Shown: positions 51,913 to 62,319 of the stretch, piece after piece | Layout: every line of letters starts with the position of its first letter | Position numbering within the stretch: position 1 is the first letter of the stretch | Assembly (NCBI RefSeq): GCF_014083865.1 | Contig: NZ_JACEFA010000002.1 | Span: forward strand, 124,001-188,000 | Direction: 5' to 3' | DNA length: 64,000 nt | DNA from: Paraliobacillus salinarum | GTDB taxonomy: Bacteria > Bacillota > Bacilli > Bacillales > Amphibacillaceae | Translations under genes and position numbers: made by a program | The notes under the pieces: model-generated | The model's database searches: none | Told to the model about the DNA's origin: nothing | What the model saw: only the letters and a program-made list of their open reading frames with translations

Positions 51913-52254
51913 TTATTCATCAAAACCCTTTATGTACGTTCGATCCCCGTCCATTAACCTGATTATTTCAATTGCCCACTTATCCTGCAAGTCACTAGAT
52001 CTTAAAAACCGGAAAAACTCATGCGATATATCTGCTAAAGCATTTTCTTTGATGCGATATGAGTATCGGGCGCCTTTGTATTGCTTTTGATAACGTTTCC
52101 GCCTTTTGTTTGTGCACTTATATAACAACGAATTTGGTCCGAAAACCTCCTCAAAAGCAGCTTGTGTATCCGAATTATGTGTATTGAAAAAATCTATTAA
52201 ATTACTCGCCACCTTTTTATGTCTACTAGAACCACTGCTCATTTCCGTCAACAC
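51913..52254 (-). CDS. Hypothetical protein
   Basis: 113 residues from a GTG at 52254 with AGGAAG 5 bases upstream; an ATG four codons later is an alternative. Hydrophilic, helical, Lys/Arg-rich in the middle (KRRKRYQKQYKG), no known domain. It begins 9 bases after the small membrane protein gene, so the two are probably one unit. Confidence 0.55.
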   Translation of the reverse strand: MLTEMSSGSSRHKKVASNLIDFFNTHNSDTQAAFEEVFGPNSLLYKCTNKRRKRYQKQYKGARYSYRIKENALADISHEFFRFLRSSDLQDKWAIEIIRLMDGDRTYIKGFDE

Positions 52255-52263
52255 ATCTACTTC

Positions 52264-52479
52264 CTAATGTTCCATATTATCTCTATGTATATACAAACCT
52301 TCTAGCTCTGTTTGATAAATCTGCTTCTTCATTGCATGGTTTTCAACAATAATAAAAGAAAAGAAATAATAAATGGCGAACATTAAGCTGAAAACTAACA
52401 ATAGAAAATCAGTCAATCGAAAGACTTCATGGTTTACAAACATAAAGAACAAAGAACTAACGTTAATTACAGCAAACAC
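52264..52479 (-). CDS. Small two-helix membrane protein
   Basis: 71 residues with two hydrophobic segments (about 1-15 and 22-45) and a charged tail. The GTG start at 52479 has no good ribosome site; ATG at residue 13 is possible. Unknown function; partner of the following 113-residue protein. Confidence 0.45.
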   Translation of the reverse strand: MFAVINVSSLFFMFVNHEVFRLTDFLLLVFSLMFAIYYFFSFIIVENHAMKKQIYQTELEGLYIHRDNMEH

Positions 52480-52977
52480 AACTAATAAATGAAAGAAACT
52501 TCACTCCAAAAGCTAGACGAAATTTCTTAATAAGAAAATTTCCATAGTATTTTCAAATCACCTTCTTGAATTCAGCTAATGAGGTTAATCCAATAATCGT
52601 CATGTTGATCGTTATAATAGCCATGATTAAACTAGAGTCATAAATTATTTTCTGGGCATTGATATATTCCAACGAGAATTAATATATAAAGATTATCTCA
52701 TTTCGAGGCTATGTCGCTTACGTTTGTAGTATTTGACGCTTTTGTTTATTAATTAATAATACTGCATCTAAGAAATTTGTAATGAGAAGTACAAACTAGC
52801 TCCCATTATCATTTTAATGGAAGCTAGTAACTATACCATAAAGATCTCTTACAATTTCTCCAATACTTTTTTATATTTTCCTTAGATAATTTGTCTTCTA
52901 TACCTTGGAGCTAAACTATATGATACTTATATCTCCACTGCGTATGTGCTAAACTATTCTTGTCCTGCGTTGGATAT
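52480..52977. other. A/T-rich gap, no gene seen
   Basis: About 500 bases with no frame carrying a ribosome site and no repeat that can be supported. It precedes a strongly folded block near the end of the polysaccharide operon. Confidence 0.4.
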
Positions 52978-53100
52978 GCCTCGTTCTTTGATGAGGTTAG
53001 GTGGTCTGGAAACTAACCTTATCTTATCACGAAGAGAGGCTTTTTTGTTCTCCAATCTAGAAACTTTCTGAAACCCCAGCATAATCAGGGGTTTCAGAAA
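52978..53100. terminator. Two strong hairpins, first with T6 on the plus strand
   Basis: Hairpin 1 (52978-53040) pairs GCCTC with GAGGC outside and AGGTTAG with CTAACCT inside; TTTTTT follows at 53041-53046. Hairpin 2 (53065-53100) has perfect 13-bp arms TTTCTGAAACCCC/GGGGTTTCAGAAA. They lie about 190 bases after the last gene of the polysaccharide operon and may end it, or be the scar of an insertion sequence. Confidence 0.5.
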
Positions 53101-53289
53101 CATACAATATATAACACGTCCTAAAGTAGCTTTCCTACTACAAGAAATCAACTTTAATTTAAGTGGTGACTAGGTATTCAGGATACTTTATAAATAACCT
53201 TCTAATTCTGGTTTATAATTATTGCAAAACAAACCAAATGCGTTGAATTCACATCTACCGATAAGATTAATTGTACCATTGAAAACTAA

Positions 53290-54264
53290 TTAAAGATTCT
53301 GCCTATACCATTCTATTGCAGCTTCAATTCCTTTTTCAAAATTCCAACTCGGATCATACCCCAACATCTCTTTAGCCTTATTTATATCAGCATTACTGTG
53401 CTTAATGTCACCTTTTCTATCAGGACCAAAGATGGGTTTTATATTTTTTCCGAGTGCTGTACAAAGAGAATTATAAACATCAATCAAATATTCTCTTCCA
53501 CCAAAAGCGATGTTGAAAGCTTCTCCGGAAACTTTAGATGATGCCTTACAAGCTTTCAAATTTGCTTCTATCACATTCTCAATATATGTGAAGTCTCTAC
53601 TTTGCTTTCCATCTCCATTTATATTTGGGTGTTCATTATTAAGTAATTGTTTAATAAACTTAGGAATAACTGCAGCATAGGATCCATTTGGATCTTGTCT
53701 TCTGCCGAACACATTAAAGTATCTTAATCCATAAGTATCTAATCCATATAATTTTGAATACAACTTTCCATATTCTTCATTAATCATTTTAGTTAAGGCA
53801 TACGGTGAAAGTAAATTTCCTTCCCTTCCCTCTTTTTTCGGAAGATTTGGCTCATCTCCGTACACGGAGGAACTGGAAGCATACACAAACTTCTTAACAC
53901 CATTTTGCCTAGCAGCTTCCATCATATTTATTGTTCCTCTTATATTGATTTCTTCATAAAACAATGGCATTTCAATACTTCGTGGAACACTGCCCCAAGC
54001 TGCTTGATTTAACACATAATCTACGCCTTCACAAGCCTTCATGCATGTATCTAGATCTCTTATGTCCCCTTTGATAAATGTATAATTAGGATTGTTGGTA
54101 AATAGGTCCACATTTTTTTGTTTACCATTAGAAAGATCATCCAGACATCTAACTTTATATCCTTTATCCAATAATACCTCGCACAGGTTAGAGCCAATAA
54201 AACCAGCTCCACCTGTTACGAGAAATACACTATTCTTTTCAAAGTTAATATTTTCATACCCCAT
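53290..54264 (-). CDS. UDP-N-acetylhexosamine/uronate 4-epimerase (WbpP/TviC-like)
   Basis: 324 residues from the ATG at 54264 (GAGGTGG 8 bases upstream). Extended SDR with VTGGAGFIGSNLCE, catalytic YALTK and RYFNVFGRRQDPNGSYAAVIP, followed by SRDFTYIENV. It interconverts the C4 epimers of UDP-GlcNAc or its uronic acid. Paired with the dehydrogenase upstream as in Vi antigen and O6-type loci. Last gene of the polysaccharide operon. Confidence 0.85.
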   Translation of the reverse strand: MGYENINFEKNSVFLVTGGAGFIGSNLCEVLLDKGYKVRCLDDLSNGKQKNVDLFTNNPNYTFIKGDIRDLDTCMKACEGVDYVLNQAAWGSVPRSIEMPLFYEEINIRGTINMMEAARQNGVKKFVYASSSSVYGDEPNLPKKEGREGNLLSPYALTKMINEEYGKLYSKLYGLDTYGLRYFNVFGRRQDPNGSYAAVIPKFIKQLLNNEHPNINGDGKQSRDFTYIENVIEANLKACKASSKVSGEAFNIAFGGREYLIDVYNSLCTALGKNIKPIFGPDRKGDIKHSNADINKAKEMLGYDPSWNFEKGIEAAIEWYRQNL

Positions 54265-54282
54265 GGCTTGTGCCACCTCTCA

Positions 54283-55602
54283 TTACAATCTCCAGTATCT
54301 ATACCCTAATGTTTCATATTGTTTTCTATCTAAGATTCCTTTAATATCAAGTAACACTTTGCTTTCATTAGATCCTTCTTTGAACATTTTATTAAAGTCT
54401 TTTTGAGAGAATTTTAAGAATCGGTTATGTCCAACAGCTACAACAACAGCATCCATGTCTTTAATGTCTTCTACTGAATCAAACACTATTTCATATTCGT
54501 ACTTTGCCTCTTCAGCATCAGCTTCAGGATCAGCGATCAGCGGTTTAATTCCGTATTCTTTAAGTTCATTTACTATGTCAATAACTCTTGTATTTCTTGT
54601 ATCAGGACAATTTTCTTTAAATGTAAACCCTAATATTGCTACTTTGGCGTCCTTAACTGGCACATCTGCTTTAATAAGATTTTTAATTAAATTTTCTACT
54701 ACATATTTACCTACATCATCATTAATTCTTCTACCAGAAAGGATAATTTGTGAATGGTACCCTAGTTGTTCAGCTTTGTAGGTAAGGTAATAAGGATCCA
54801 CACCAATACAATGCCCACCAACTAATCCTGGGAAGAAGTTTAAAAAATTCCACTTCGTTCCTGCAGCTTCAAGAACTGCTTTTGTATCAATTTCCATCTT
54901 ATTAAAGATAATGGAAAGTTCATTCATAAATGCAATATTAATATCTCTTTGTGAGTTCTCAATAACCTTTGCAGCCTCTGCTACTTTAATAGATTCTGCT
55001 CTGTGTACTCCGGCATCAACCACAAGCTCATAAACTTTCGCAATAACATCAAGAGATTCTTTATCCACACCAGATACAACTTTAACTATCGTCTCAAGTC
55101 TATGTACTTTATCACCTGGGTTGATTCTCTCAGGTGAATAACCCACCTTAAAATCTTCACCACATTTCATTCCTGATTCCTTTTCAAGAATTGGAATACA
55201 AATTTCTTCAGTTACACCCGGGTAAACTGTTGATTCAAACACAACAATTGAACCTTTAGTAAGGTTTCTTCCCACTGTTCTACTTGCAGATTCTACAGGT
55301 GTTAAATCGGGAGTATGATCAGCATTTACTGGTGTAGGAACTGCAACGATATGAAACTTAGCTTTTTTAAGTTCATTTTCATCTGCAGTAAATTCTACTG
55401 TAGTTTCTTTTATCACATCATCCCCAACTTCTTTAGTTGGATCTATACCATTTTTGTATAGTTCAACTTTTTCTTTGCTAATATCAAACCCTATAACATC
55501 TGCTTTCTTTGCAAATGCAACTGCGATCGGCATTCCAACATAACCAAGACCTATAAGTGAAATTTTCTCTTCTCCGCTTTTAATTTTTTTGAATAAGTTC
55601 AT
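54283..55602 (-). CDS. UDP-N-acetylhexosamine 6-dehydrogenase (WbpO/TviB-like)
   Basis: 439 residues: Rossmann start SLIGLGYVGMPIAVAFA, VESTVYPGVTEEI, and the catalytic GGHCIGVDPYYL with the nucleophilic Cys. It oxidises UDP-GlcNAc or UDP-GalNAc to the uronic acid using two NAD+. With the epimerase that follows it would give UDP-GalNAcA. Confidence 0.88.
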   Translation of the reverse strand: MNLFKKIKSGEEKISLIGLGYVGMPIAVAFAKKADVIGFDISKEKVELYKNGIDPTKEVGDDVIKETTVEFTADENELKKAKFHIVAVPTPVNADHTPDLTPVESASRTVGRNLTKGSIVVFESTVYPGVTEEICIPILEKESGMKCGEDFKVGYSPERINPGDKVHRLETIVKVVSGVDKESLDVIAKVYELVVDAGVHRAESIKVAEAAKVIENSQRDINIAFMNELSIIFNKMEIDTKAVLEAAGTKWNFLNFFPGLVGGHCIGVDPYYLTYKAEQLGYHSQIILSGRRINDDVGKYVVENLIKNLIKADVPVKDAKVAILGFTFKENCPDTRNTRVIDIVNELKEYGIKPLIADPEADAEEAKYEYEIVFDSVEDIKDMDAVVVAVGHNRFLKFSQKDFNKMFKEGSNESKVLLDIKGILDRKQYETLGYRYWRL

Positions 55603-55606
55603 AACA

Positions 55607-56452
55607 TTACCTCATTTCATTATTAATCATATTTTTTAGCGCTTCTTGCCAACTTCTTAAATGCGTAATTTCAGAACCAATGTTTTGAGTTTTATTAAGC
55701 CTTGAATTTTTGGGTCTTTTTGCCTTCGTTGGATATTCTTCAGTTTTAATAGGGTTTACTATAATATCTAAACCGGCTTGCTTAAATATCTCGCATGCAA
55801 ATTCATACCAGTTACAAAACCCTTCATTGGTAACATGATAAATTCCAAACTTGTCTGATTGAATCATTTCTACTAATGATTCAGCCAAATCATAAGTATA
55901 CGTGGGAGAGCCAAATTGATCAACAACCACCGAAATCTCATCTCGTTCTTTGGCTAATTTAAGCATAGTCTTCACAAAGTTATTACCGTGATTTCCAAAA
56001 ACCCAACTAATTCTAACAATAAAATAGTTCTTTAAAATATTAAGAACTTCCAACTCGCCTTTATATTTTGTCTCCCCATAGTAATTAATAGGATTTGGTT
56101 TGTGTGTTATCCCAAAAGGTGTTTCTCCTACACCATCAAACACATAATCGGTACTAATATAAACCATTTTTGCATTAATATTTTTACATGCTTCAGCCAC
56201 ATACTTTGTCCCCAGAACATTAACAGAATAGCACAGATCTTTTTCATCTTCAGCTCTATCTACCCAAGTATAAGCTGCACAGTGAATAACAACATCAGGG
56301 TAATAATCACCTATAATCCTCTTCACATGTTCCTCATTCGTAATATCTAATAATTCTCTGTCAGCCCCTAAGTACTCAATGCCTTCGTATTCTAAGCGCT
56401 TTAACACGTCATATCCTAATTGTCCATTAGCACCTGTTACCAAAACTTTCAT
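55607..56452 (-). CDS. rfbD: dTDP-4-dehydrorhamnose reductase
   Basis: 281 residues with VTGANGQLGYDVLKRL, STDYVFDG and the YGETK catalytic segment. It makes dTDP-L-rhamnose with NADPH. Start overlaps the rfbB stop by one base. Confidence 0.92.
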   Translation of the reverse strand: MKVLVTGANGQLGYDVLKRLEYEGIEYLGADRELLDITNEEHVKRIIGDYYPDVVIHCAAYTWVDRAEDEKDLCYSVNVLGTKYVAEACKNINAKMVYISTDYVFDGVGETPFGITHKPNPINYYGETKYKGELEVLNILKNYFIVRISWVFGNHGNNFVKTMLKLAKERDEISVVVDQFGSPTYTYDLAESLVEMIQSDKFGIYHVTNEGFCNWYEFACEIFKQAGLDIIVNPIKTEEYPTKAKRPKNSRLNKTQNIGSEITHLRSWQEALKNMINNEMR

Positions 56453-57483
56453 TACTGTTCACCCGCTCTATTACTGTACATCTTCTCATAATAATCTTTA
56501 TAATCCCCAGATATTATGTTTTCCCACCAAGAGCGATTTTCAAGATACCACTTAATAGTCAATTTTATACCTTCATTAAATAAAGTTGTAGGTTCCCATC
56601 CTAACTCTCTTCTAGTTTTGGATGGATCAATTGCATAACGCATATCATGCCCAGCCCTATCTTTCACAAAAGTTACAAGTGATTCTGGCTTATTAAGTTC
56701 TTTAAGTATTGTCTTTACTACTTCTATATTAGATTTTTCATTATGACCTCCGATGTTATATACTTCTCCCACCTTCCCTTTATGGAGAATAAGATCAATA
56801 GCAGTACAATGGTCTCCAACGTAAAGCCAATCACGAATATTCTCACCTTTACCATATAACGGTAGTGATTCATCGTTGAGGGCCCTAGATATCATTAGAG
56901 GTATCAACTTTTCAGGAAAGTGGTATGGACCATAATTATTGGAACACCTAGAAATAGTTATAGGCAAATCAAATGTTCTATAATAAGCCTGTACCAATAA
57001 ATCTGCGGATGCTTTGGATGCTGAATATGGAGATGATGTATGAATCGGTGTTTCCTCAGTGAAAAATAAATCAGGCCTATTCAATGGTAAATCCCCATAA
57101 ACTTCGTCTGTTGAAACTTGATGGAATCTCTTGACTCCATACTTTCTACAAGCATCCATTAATACTTGCGTGCCTATAATATTTGTTCTTAAGAAGATAT
57201 CTGGATCTTCTATTGATCTATCTACGTGAGACTCTGCAGCAAAATTAACTACAAAATCAAAATTTTCTTCTTTAAATAGCTTATTTACTAATTCTCGATC
57301 TAAAATATCACCTTTAACAAATTCAAAACTTTTATTTTCCATAACTGGATCTAGTGTAGATAAATTACCTGCGTATGTTAATGCATCTAAACATACTACT
57401 CTATATGTTGGATGCTCTTTCAGCATATGAAACACGAAATTACTGCCAATAAAGCCTGCTCCACCTGTTACTAATATTTTCAT
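56452..57483 (-). CDS. rfbB: dTDP-glucose 4,6-dehydratase
   Basis: 343 residues with VTGGAGFIGSNFV, STDEVYGDL, catalytic YSASKA and NNYGPYHFPEKLIP, all typical of RmlB. Second step of dTDP-rhamnose synthesis. Confidence 0.95.
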   Translation of the reverse strand: MKILVTGGAGFIGSNFVFHMLKEHPTYRVVCLDALTYAGNLSTLDPVMENKSFEFVKGDILDRELVNKLFKEENFDFVVNFAAESHVDRSIEDPDIFLRTNIIGTQVLMDACRKYGVKRFHQVSTDEVYGDLPLNRPDLFFTEETPIHTSSPYSASKASADLLVQAYYRTFDLPITISRCSNNYGPYHFPEKLIPLMISRALNDESLPLYGKGENIRDWLYVGDHCTAIDLILHKGKVGEVYNIGGHNEKSNIEVVKTILKELNKPESLVTFVKDRAGHDMRYAIDPSKTRRELGWEPTTLFNEGIKLTIKWYLENRSWWENIISGDYKDYYEKMYSNRAGEQ

Positions 57484-57500
57484 TTTTTTCCTCCCATACG

Positions 57501-58052
57501 CTAATATTTAAAGTTTATATTACTATCTTTTAATAATGGTGCAGTCAGATCTTTCTTTGATAAAATAGGGGTATCCACACCCCATTTTACTCCGATTTCT
57601 GGATCATCAAACCGAATACTTCTGTCATTATCAGGAGAATAATATTCATCAACTTTATACTGTACTTCAACATTCTCAGAAAGTGTTAAGAATCCATGAG
57701 CAAAACCTTTAGGAATTAAAAGCTGCTTATGATTATCTTCACTTAATTCTACAGCAACCCATTTCTTATATGTAGGGGACCCTTCTCTAATGTCAACAGC
57801 TACATCCAGTATTTTCCCTTTCGTACATCTCACAAGTTTGGTTTGCGCTTTAGGGTTAAGTTGAAAATGAAGTCCCCTCAAGGTCCCTTTCTTTGCAGAA
57901 AAAGAATGATTATCTTGAATAAAAAGGATATCTAGTCCAAGCTCTCTAAACTTCTCTTTAGAGTATGTCTCTGTAAACCATCCTCTGTAATCACCAAAAA
58001 CCTTTGGCTCAATAATAATTACATCTTCAATATTTGTCTTTAATATATTCAT
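57501..58052 (-). CDS. rfbC: dTDP-4-dehydrorhamnose 3,5-epimerase
   Basis: 183 residues from the ATG at 58052 (GAGG upstream). RmlC cupin with FGDYRGWFTETY, the catalytic His in LRGLHFQ and IPKGFAHGFLTLSE. Confidence 0.93.
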   Translation of the reverse strand: MNILKTNIEDVIIIEPKVFGDYRGWFTETYSKEKFRELGLDILFIQDNHSFSAKKGTLRGLHFQLNPKAQTKLVRCTKGKILDVAVDIREGSPTYKKWVAVELSEDNHKQLLIPKGFAHGFLTLSENVEVQYKVDEYYSPDNDRSIRFDDPEIGVKWGVDTPILSKKDLTAPLLKDSNINFKY

Positions 58053-58068
58053 CCAACTAACCTCATTT

Positions 58069-58953
58069 CTAGTAATGGATTTTCCCATCAGCTACTTTCT
58101 TTAGATGCTCTCCATAAGGTGATTTTCCGTATTTCTGCGCAGAAACTAAAAGAGTTTCTTTGTCTATCCAATTATTATGATATGCTATTTCTTCAAGTGC
58201 AGAAATTTTAATGCTCTGTCTTTTTTCAATCATTTGAATAAACTCAGCAGCTTCAACTAAGCTATCCATTGTACCAGTATCCAACCAAGCAAACCCTCTT
58301 CCTAAGAGCTTTACATTAAGAGTACCCTCTTCTAAATACATTCTATTTAAATCTGTGATCTCTAGTTCACCTCTATTTGACGGTTTCACTTTTTTTGCAA
58401 AATCTATAACTCTATTATCGTAAAAGTATAGTCCTGTTATGCAATAGTTTGATTTAGGGCTTTTTGGTTTTTCTTCAACTGAAATAACTTTTCCTTCGTC
58501 ATTAAAATCTACAATTCCAAATCTTTCAGGATCATGTACATAGTATCCAAATATTGTAGCTTTTCCGTTCTTAGCATTTTCAGCAGCTTCTTTGAGGATA
58601 GGAGTAAATCCATTTCCGTAATAAATATTATCTCCTAATATCATAGCTACGTTGTCAGATCCAATGAACTCTTCTCCTATTATAAACGCTTGAGCTAAGC
58701 CGTCAGGTGATGATTGTTCAGCGTATTGCAGATTAATACCAAACTGGCTACCATCACCTAGCAACTTTTTAAAGTTCGGTAAGTCATGTGGAGTAGATAT
58801 AATTAAAATATCTTTTATATCTGCCAACATGAGAACGGATAATGGATAATAGATCATAGGTTTGTCATATACAGGAAGCAATTGTTTGCTTGTCATCATA
58901 GTTAATGGATATAACCTTGTACCTGAACCTCCAGCTAATATAATACCCTTCAT
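58069..58953 (-). CDS. rfbA: Glucose-1-phosphate thymidylyltransferase
   Basis: 294 residues from the ATG at 58953 (AAAGGAG upstream). [16 protein letters not shown] and [18 protein letters not shown] are diagnostic of RmlA. First step of dTDP-rhamnose synthesis. Confidence 0.95.
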   Translation of the reverse strand: MKGIILAGGSGTRLYPLTMMTSKQLLPVYDKPMIYYPLSVLMLADIKDILIISTPHDLPNFKKLLGDGSQFGINLQYAEQSSPDGLAQAFIIGEEFIGSDNVAMILGDNIYYGNGFTPILKEAAENAKNGKATIFGYYVHDPERFGIVDFNDEGKVISVEEKPKSPKSNYCITGLYFYDNRVIDFAKKVKPSNRGELEITDLNRMYLEEGTLNVKLLGRGFAWLDTGTMDSLVEAAEFIQMIEKRQSIKISALEEIAYHNNWIDKETLLVSAQKYGKSPYGEHLKKVADGKIHY

Positions 58954-58967
58954 TTTACATTCTCCTT

Positions 58968-60425
58968 TCATACGTGTTTTTTATTTGAAGATTTAATTAT
59001 CAAAGACCTTAATTCTATTATGAGCTTTATAGGTTCAAGAGCTAATCCCTTAAGATACTCTTTTGTGGTAAGATTCAATTCTTTACTAGATACCATAGGC
59101 CAATACCAGTTATTAAAAAGCAAGTTTGTAATCAGTCCACTAAGAATAACTCCAGTAATTCCTAATGTAGTAAAATTTACAAATATTAGCTGTATTATAA
59201 TGGTAAAAGCCGATGTCATAATATATGATTTGTACATTGGTATTTTATTTCCTGTGGCTATATAGGCTCCAGAAAGTGTATGATTGTTTATTAATAGATT
59301 TTGAATCAAGAGTATAATTGATAGGATTACAGGTAACAAATTAGTCTCTGAATTAATTAAGTCTAGTAGATATGGAGAAATAAATACTGCTGCTATCCCA
59401 CCGATTAGAATTATATAACCAGAAAGACCTGTTGCCTTTAAATAATAGGACTTCAATTTTTTTGCATTTCTGTTCACTCTTTCGTAAGACATCGAAGGAA
59501 TATAAGTATTAAACAAAGCATTACCAACTGACATAATAATATCGAAAACTTGCTGTGTTAGCCCAACCGCTGATGCCATTTCAAGACCAAAATATGTAGA
59601 ACTAATAAGCGTACTTGCTCGTTTTTGAATGAAATTTGATAAAGAAATTAAACCCTGTTTATAGGCATTAGGCCACACCGAAAGAAAAAGTTCCTTTTTC
59701 TCCTTTATGGGTATTTTATTTCGTTTGAACTTTGATAGATTATCATTTACATTCTCATATCTATTAAATAGATAGATTGCAGCTAGTCTCATAACTAAAT
59801 TTCCAACAAAATAGGCAGCTGATACAGCAATTAGCCCATAGCCTAAATATAACCCAATTATTGTAAGCAATAGCTGTACTACTTTTGATGCCACTAATAC
59901 TTGATTAGATTCTTTAATAGCTCCTATCCCTTTTAAAAGCGGTGGCCAATATGCATAATAAATATTTATTACAACTGATAGAAAGTATATTATCCAAGCA
60001 ATCATATAATCGCTTTGTGCTATTTGTTCTTTAGCAGATTCATTAATAAAAAGTGTCCCTATTGTTGATAAACCAACAAAAACAACTGAAGCTAAAATCA
60101 AATAAATAGTCTTGGAGGTTCTTATCAATTTGAAAAGCAAATAATAATTAGGTTCTGATTCCTTAGCAGTCTGTGTAAAACCTTCTTTAGAGATTTCTTT
60201 AGCTCCACACCATACAAAAGTTACATTTCTTGCTATAGTAGTAGAAAACCCGAAATCAATAAGGATAGCTAGTGTTCCAAATGAAGTGAACACATACCAA
60301 AGTCCCATCTCAGCGGAAGATAAGTTTACAAGTATGAATGGTAATAATATTATATTTATTCCTGTTGTTAGAAAAAGATTTGCATAATTCCAAGCAATAT
60401 CTTTTTTTGTTACTTTTATACTCAT
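58968..60425 (-). CDS. wzx: Wzx-type polysaccharide flippase (MOP superfamily)
   Basis: 485 residues with about 12-14 membrane helices and the polysaccharide synthase N-terminus ([23 protein letters not shown]). It moves lipid-linked repeat units across the membrane. ATG at 60425 follows GGGGTG. Its presence with Wzy indicates Wzy-dependent assembly. Confidence 0.85.
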   Translation of the reverse strand: MSIKVTKKDIAWNYANLFLTTGINIILLPFILVNLSSAEMGLWYVFTSFGTLAILIDFGFSTTIARNVTFVWCGAKEISKEGFTQTAKESEPNYYLLFKLIRTSKTIYLILASVVFVGLSTIGTLFINESAKEQIAQSDYMIAWIIYFLSVVINIYYAYWPPLLKGIGAIKESNQVLVASKVVQLLLTIIGLYLGYGLIAVSAAYFVGNLVMRLAAIYLFNRYENVNDNLSKFKRNKIPIKEKKELFLSVWPNAYKQGLISLSNFIQKRASTLISSTYFGLEMASAVGLTQQVFDIIMSVGNALFNTYIPSMSYERVNRNAKKLKSYYLKATGLSGYIILIGGIAAVFISPYLLDLINSETNLLPVILSIILLIQNLLINNHTLSGAYIATGNKIPMYKSYIMTSAFTIIIQLIFVNFTTLGITGVILSGLITNLLFNNWYWPMVSSKELNLTTKEYLKGLALEPIKLIIELRSLIIKSSNKKHV

Positions 60426-60462
60426 TGCGCACCCCACAAGACTAATTTAAATTCTAGTTCAG

Positions 60463-61851
60463 TTAATCAGATTTTTCCCGCATAGATTTTAAAAAGTAAA
60501 ATACCATAAATGGAATAATAATAATCAAAAATAGATTTCTCGTTATTTCCAGAAACGAAGCCCTCACAATATTAATCAAGATGTAAAATACCGAAAAATA
60601 TTGTGCTGTTTTTAGAGGGTTATTCATTTTGCTAAACTTAAAGTACTTACCAATAAAGCTTCCAAGTACAAAGGTAATAAATAAGCCATGCCAGCCAAAA
60701 TTAGCATACAACTCACCCGGTAAAGAAGCACCTACAGGATAGCCTTCTATTTCATATAGTCTTCTAAAAATAGAAACATCATAAAAAAAATCCGGAAAAA
60801 TCCATCCAATTGGTAAAATAGATGGAATAGCTCCCCAAAAACTAAATCCATATTGAAACGGAATTAGTTTAGGTATATTTTCCATAGCGATAACTACTGT
60901 CATAAAGGACAATCCAAACTCGCCAAATACCTCAAAAATAAAATCAAGTGAGAAAAAACTTGTAAACCCCCCACTAAAAAACTGTGTTATTGAGACTAAA
61001 GAGTTCTGTCTAATCTGGCTTATTTGAGTTAATATGTTCAACCCAACAACCCCAAGAATACATAAAACAATTACTCTTGACACTTTTATCTTTGTTTTAT
61101 TTACATAAAAATAATTGATTATTACAATTAATATTCCAATAAACTGATATCGTCTGTCTCCAGTTAATATCATATTTAGTGTTGAATATAATATAAAAGC
61201 AATTAATAAAACAGTCTTCTTCTTTTTTGAAATAGAGGAGTTTAGAATGAAAATCATCGATGGAACGAATAAGATTGCAATATCATCTGATATTCCTGAC
61301 TGGGATTCTAATGCATAATAGGATCCATTGCTTTGTGCCGCTATAATGTTTCCAACATCAATTATTAATCTGAACGGAAAAGAAATAATCGCTAAAACTA
61401 TTCCAATATTTTTTACAGCTTTATCTTTAAGTTCAAACTTATGTGTTTGGACATTTACATTTATTCTTTCCTTTGCAAAAGCAAGAATACCTAAATTAAG
61501 AACCTGTAGATAACATAAGATAAATAGTGCTGATTCAAACAGGAGTTCATCATGGTATCTATGAATTAGCCCCCAAGAGATAAACTCTGCTTTGTCAATT
61601 GCAAGTAAGTAGATATTTCCAAACATAAAAACATGACTAAAAATAAAAAAATACGTAACAAAATCATAAATGCCGAACCCTAATTTTCGTTGACTTAGCA
61701 ACTGAATAAGTAGAGATACGATTGAAATGATACTAATAATAACAGGCCAATTATCATTATAATTTTTCAAATTGATATGAGTGTATAGTAATAAGGATAA
61801 AGTGATTAATACATTCAGAAACACTATTGATAATTTATTCCATTTTTCCAT
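60463..61851 (-). CDS. wzy: Wzy-like oligosaccharide repeat polymerase
   Basis: 462 residues from the ATG at 61851 (AAGGAGGG upstream). A polytopic membrane protein with about 10-12 helices and a large outer loop. Identified by topology and operon position beside Wzx, not by strong motifs. It would polymerise the repeat unit outside the membrane. Confidence 0.7.
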   Translation of the reverse strand: MEKWNKLSIVFLNVLITLSLLLYTHINLKNYNDNWPVIISIISIVSLLIQLLSQRKLGFGIYDFVTYFFIFSHVFMFGNIYLLAIDKAEFISWGLIHRYHDELLFESALFILCYLQVLNLGILAFAKERINVNVQTHKFELKDKAVKNIGIVLAIISFPFRLIIDVGNIIAAQSNGSYYALESQSGISDDIAILFVPSMIFILNSSISKKKKTVLLIAFILYSTLNMILTGDRRYQFIGILIVIINYFYVNKTKIKVSRVIVLCILGVVGLNILTQISQIRQNSLVSITQFFSGGFTSFFSLDFIFEVFGEFGLSFMTVVIAMENIPKLIPFQYGFSFWGAIPSILPIGWIFPDFFYDVSIFRRLYEIEGYPVGASLPGELYANFGWHGLFITFVLGSFIGKYFKFSKMNNPLKTAQYFSVFYILINIVRASFLEITRNLFLIIIIPFMVFYFLKSMREKSD

Positions 61852-61882
61852 TATAGCCCTCCTTATTATGTCCGGATAATTA

Positions 61883-62302
61883 TCATTTAGCCACTCTAGC
61901 CTTAGGTCCCACAACCACAGAATTAGGCAATACATCTTCAATTACACAAGCATTAGCTCCAATCGAAGCGTTGTCTCCTATGACAACGCCTCCTAGTATA
62001 CATGCCCCGCAACCAACGAATACGTTATTTCCTATCTTAGGGACCCCCCTTTCACCCCTACCACCAATTGTAACATTTTGGTATATATGAGTGTTTTCTC
62101 CTAGTTCAGCTTTTTCGTGTATCACAACCCCTAACCCATTGTGATGTAATTGTGAACCCTTTCCAATTTTGACTGTATTCGGCAATTCGCAAGCAAACAA
62201 AACTCTAATTAATCGCTGAATAATTGCTGGAAGTAATGGGGTTTTTTTATTGTTAAGCCAATGACCTACTCTATGCATTCTTAATACAGCGGATTCTTTC
62301 AT
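61883..62302 (-). CDS. Left-handed beta-helix acetyltransferase (CysE-like)
   Basis: 139 residues: a short helical start then hexapeptide repeats (HEKAELGENTHIYQNVTIGG, IGNNVFVGCGACILGG, IGDNASIGANACV read in parts) with the catalytic His. It resembles serine acetyltransferase-type polysaccharide O-acetyltransferases and likely modifies a repeat-unit sugar. Confidence 0.82.
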   Translation of the reverse strand: MKESAVLRMHRVGHWLNNKKTPLLPAIIQRLIRVLFACELPNTVKIGKGSQLHHNGLGVVIHEKAELGENTHIYQNVTIGGRGERGVPKIGNNVFVGCGACILGGVVIGDNASIGANACVIEDVLPNSVVVGPKARVAK

Positions 62303-62319
62303 TACGCCACCTCAATTAT

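Noticed and set aside
51195-52479. Prophage or toxin-antitoxin module around the Xre gene
   Set aside because: No integrase, phage structural gene or known toxin is visible, and the small genes lack recognised toxin domains.
52954-53151. A 65-residue minus-strand open frame over the hairpins
   Set aside because: It spans two strong hairpins, has no ribosome site and no known domain; more likely chance or an IS scar.
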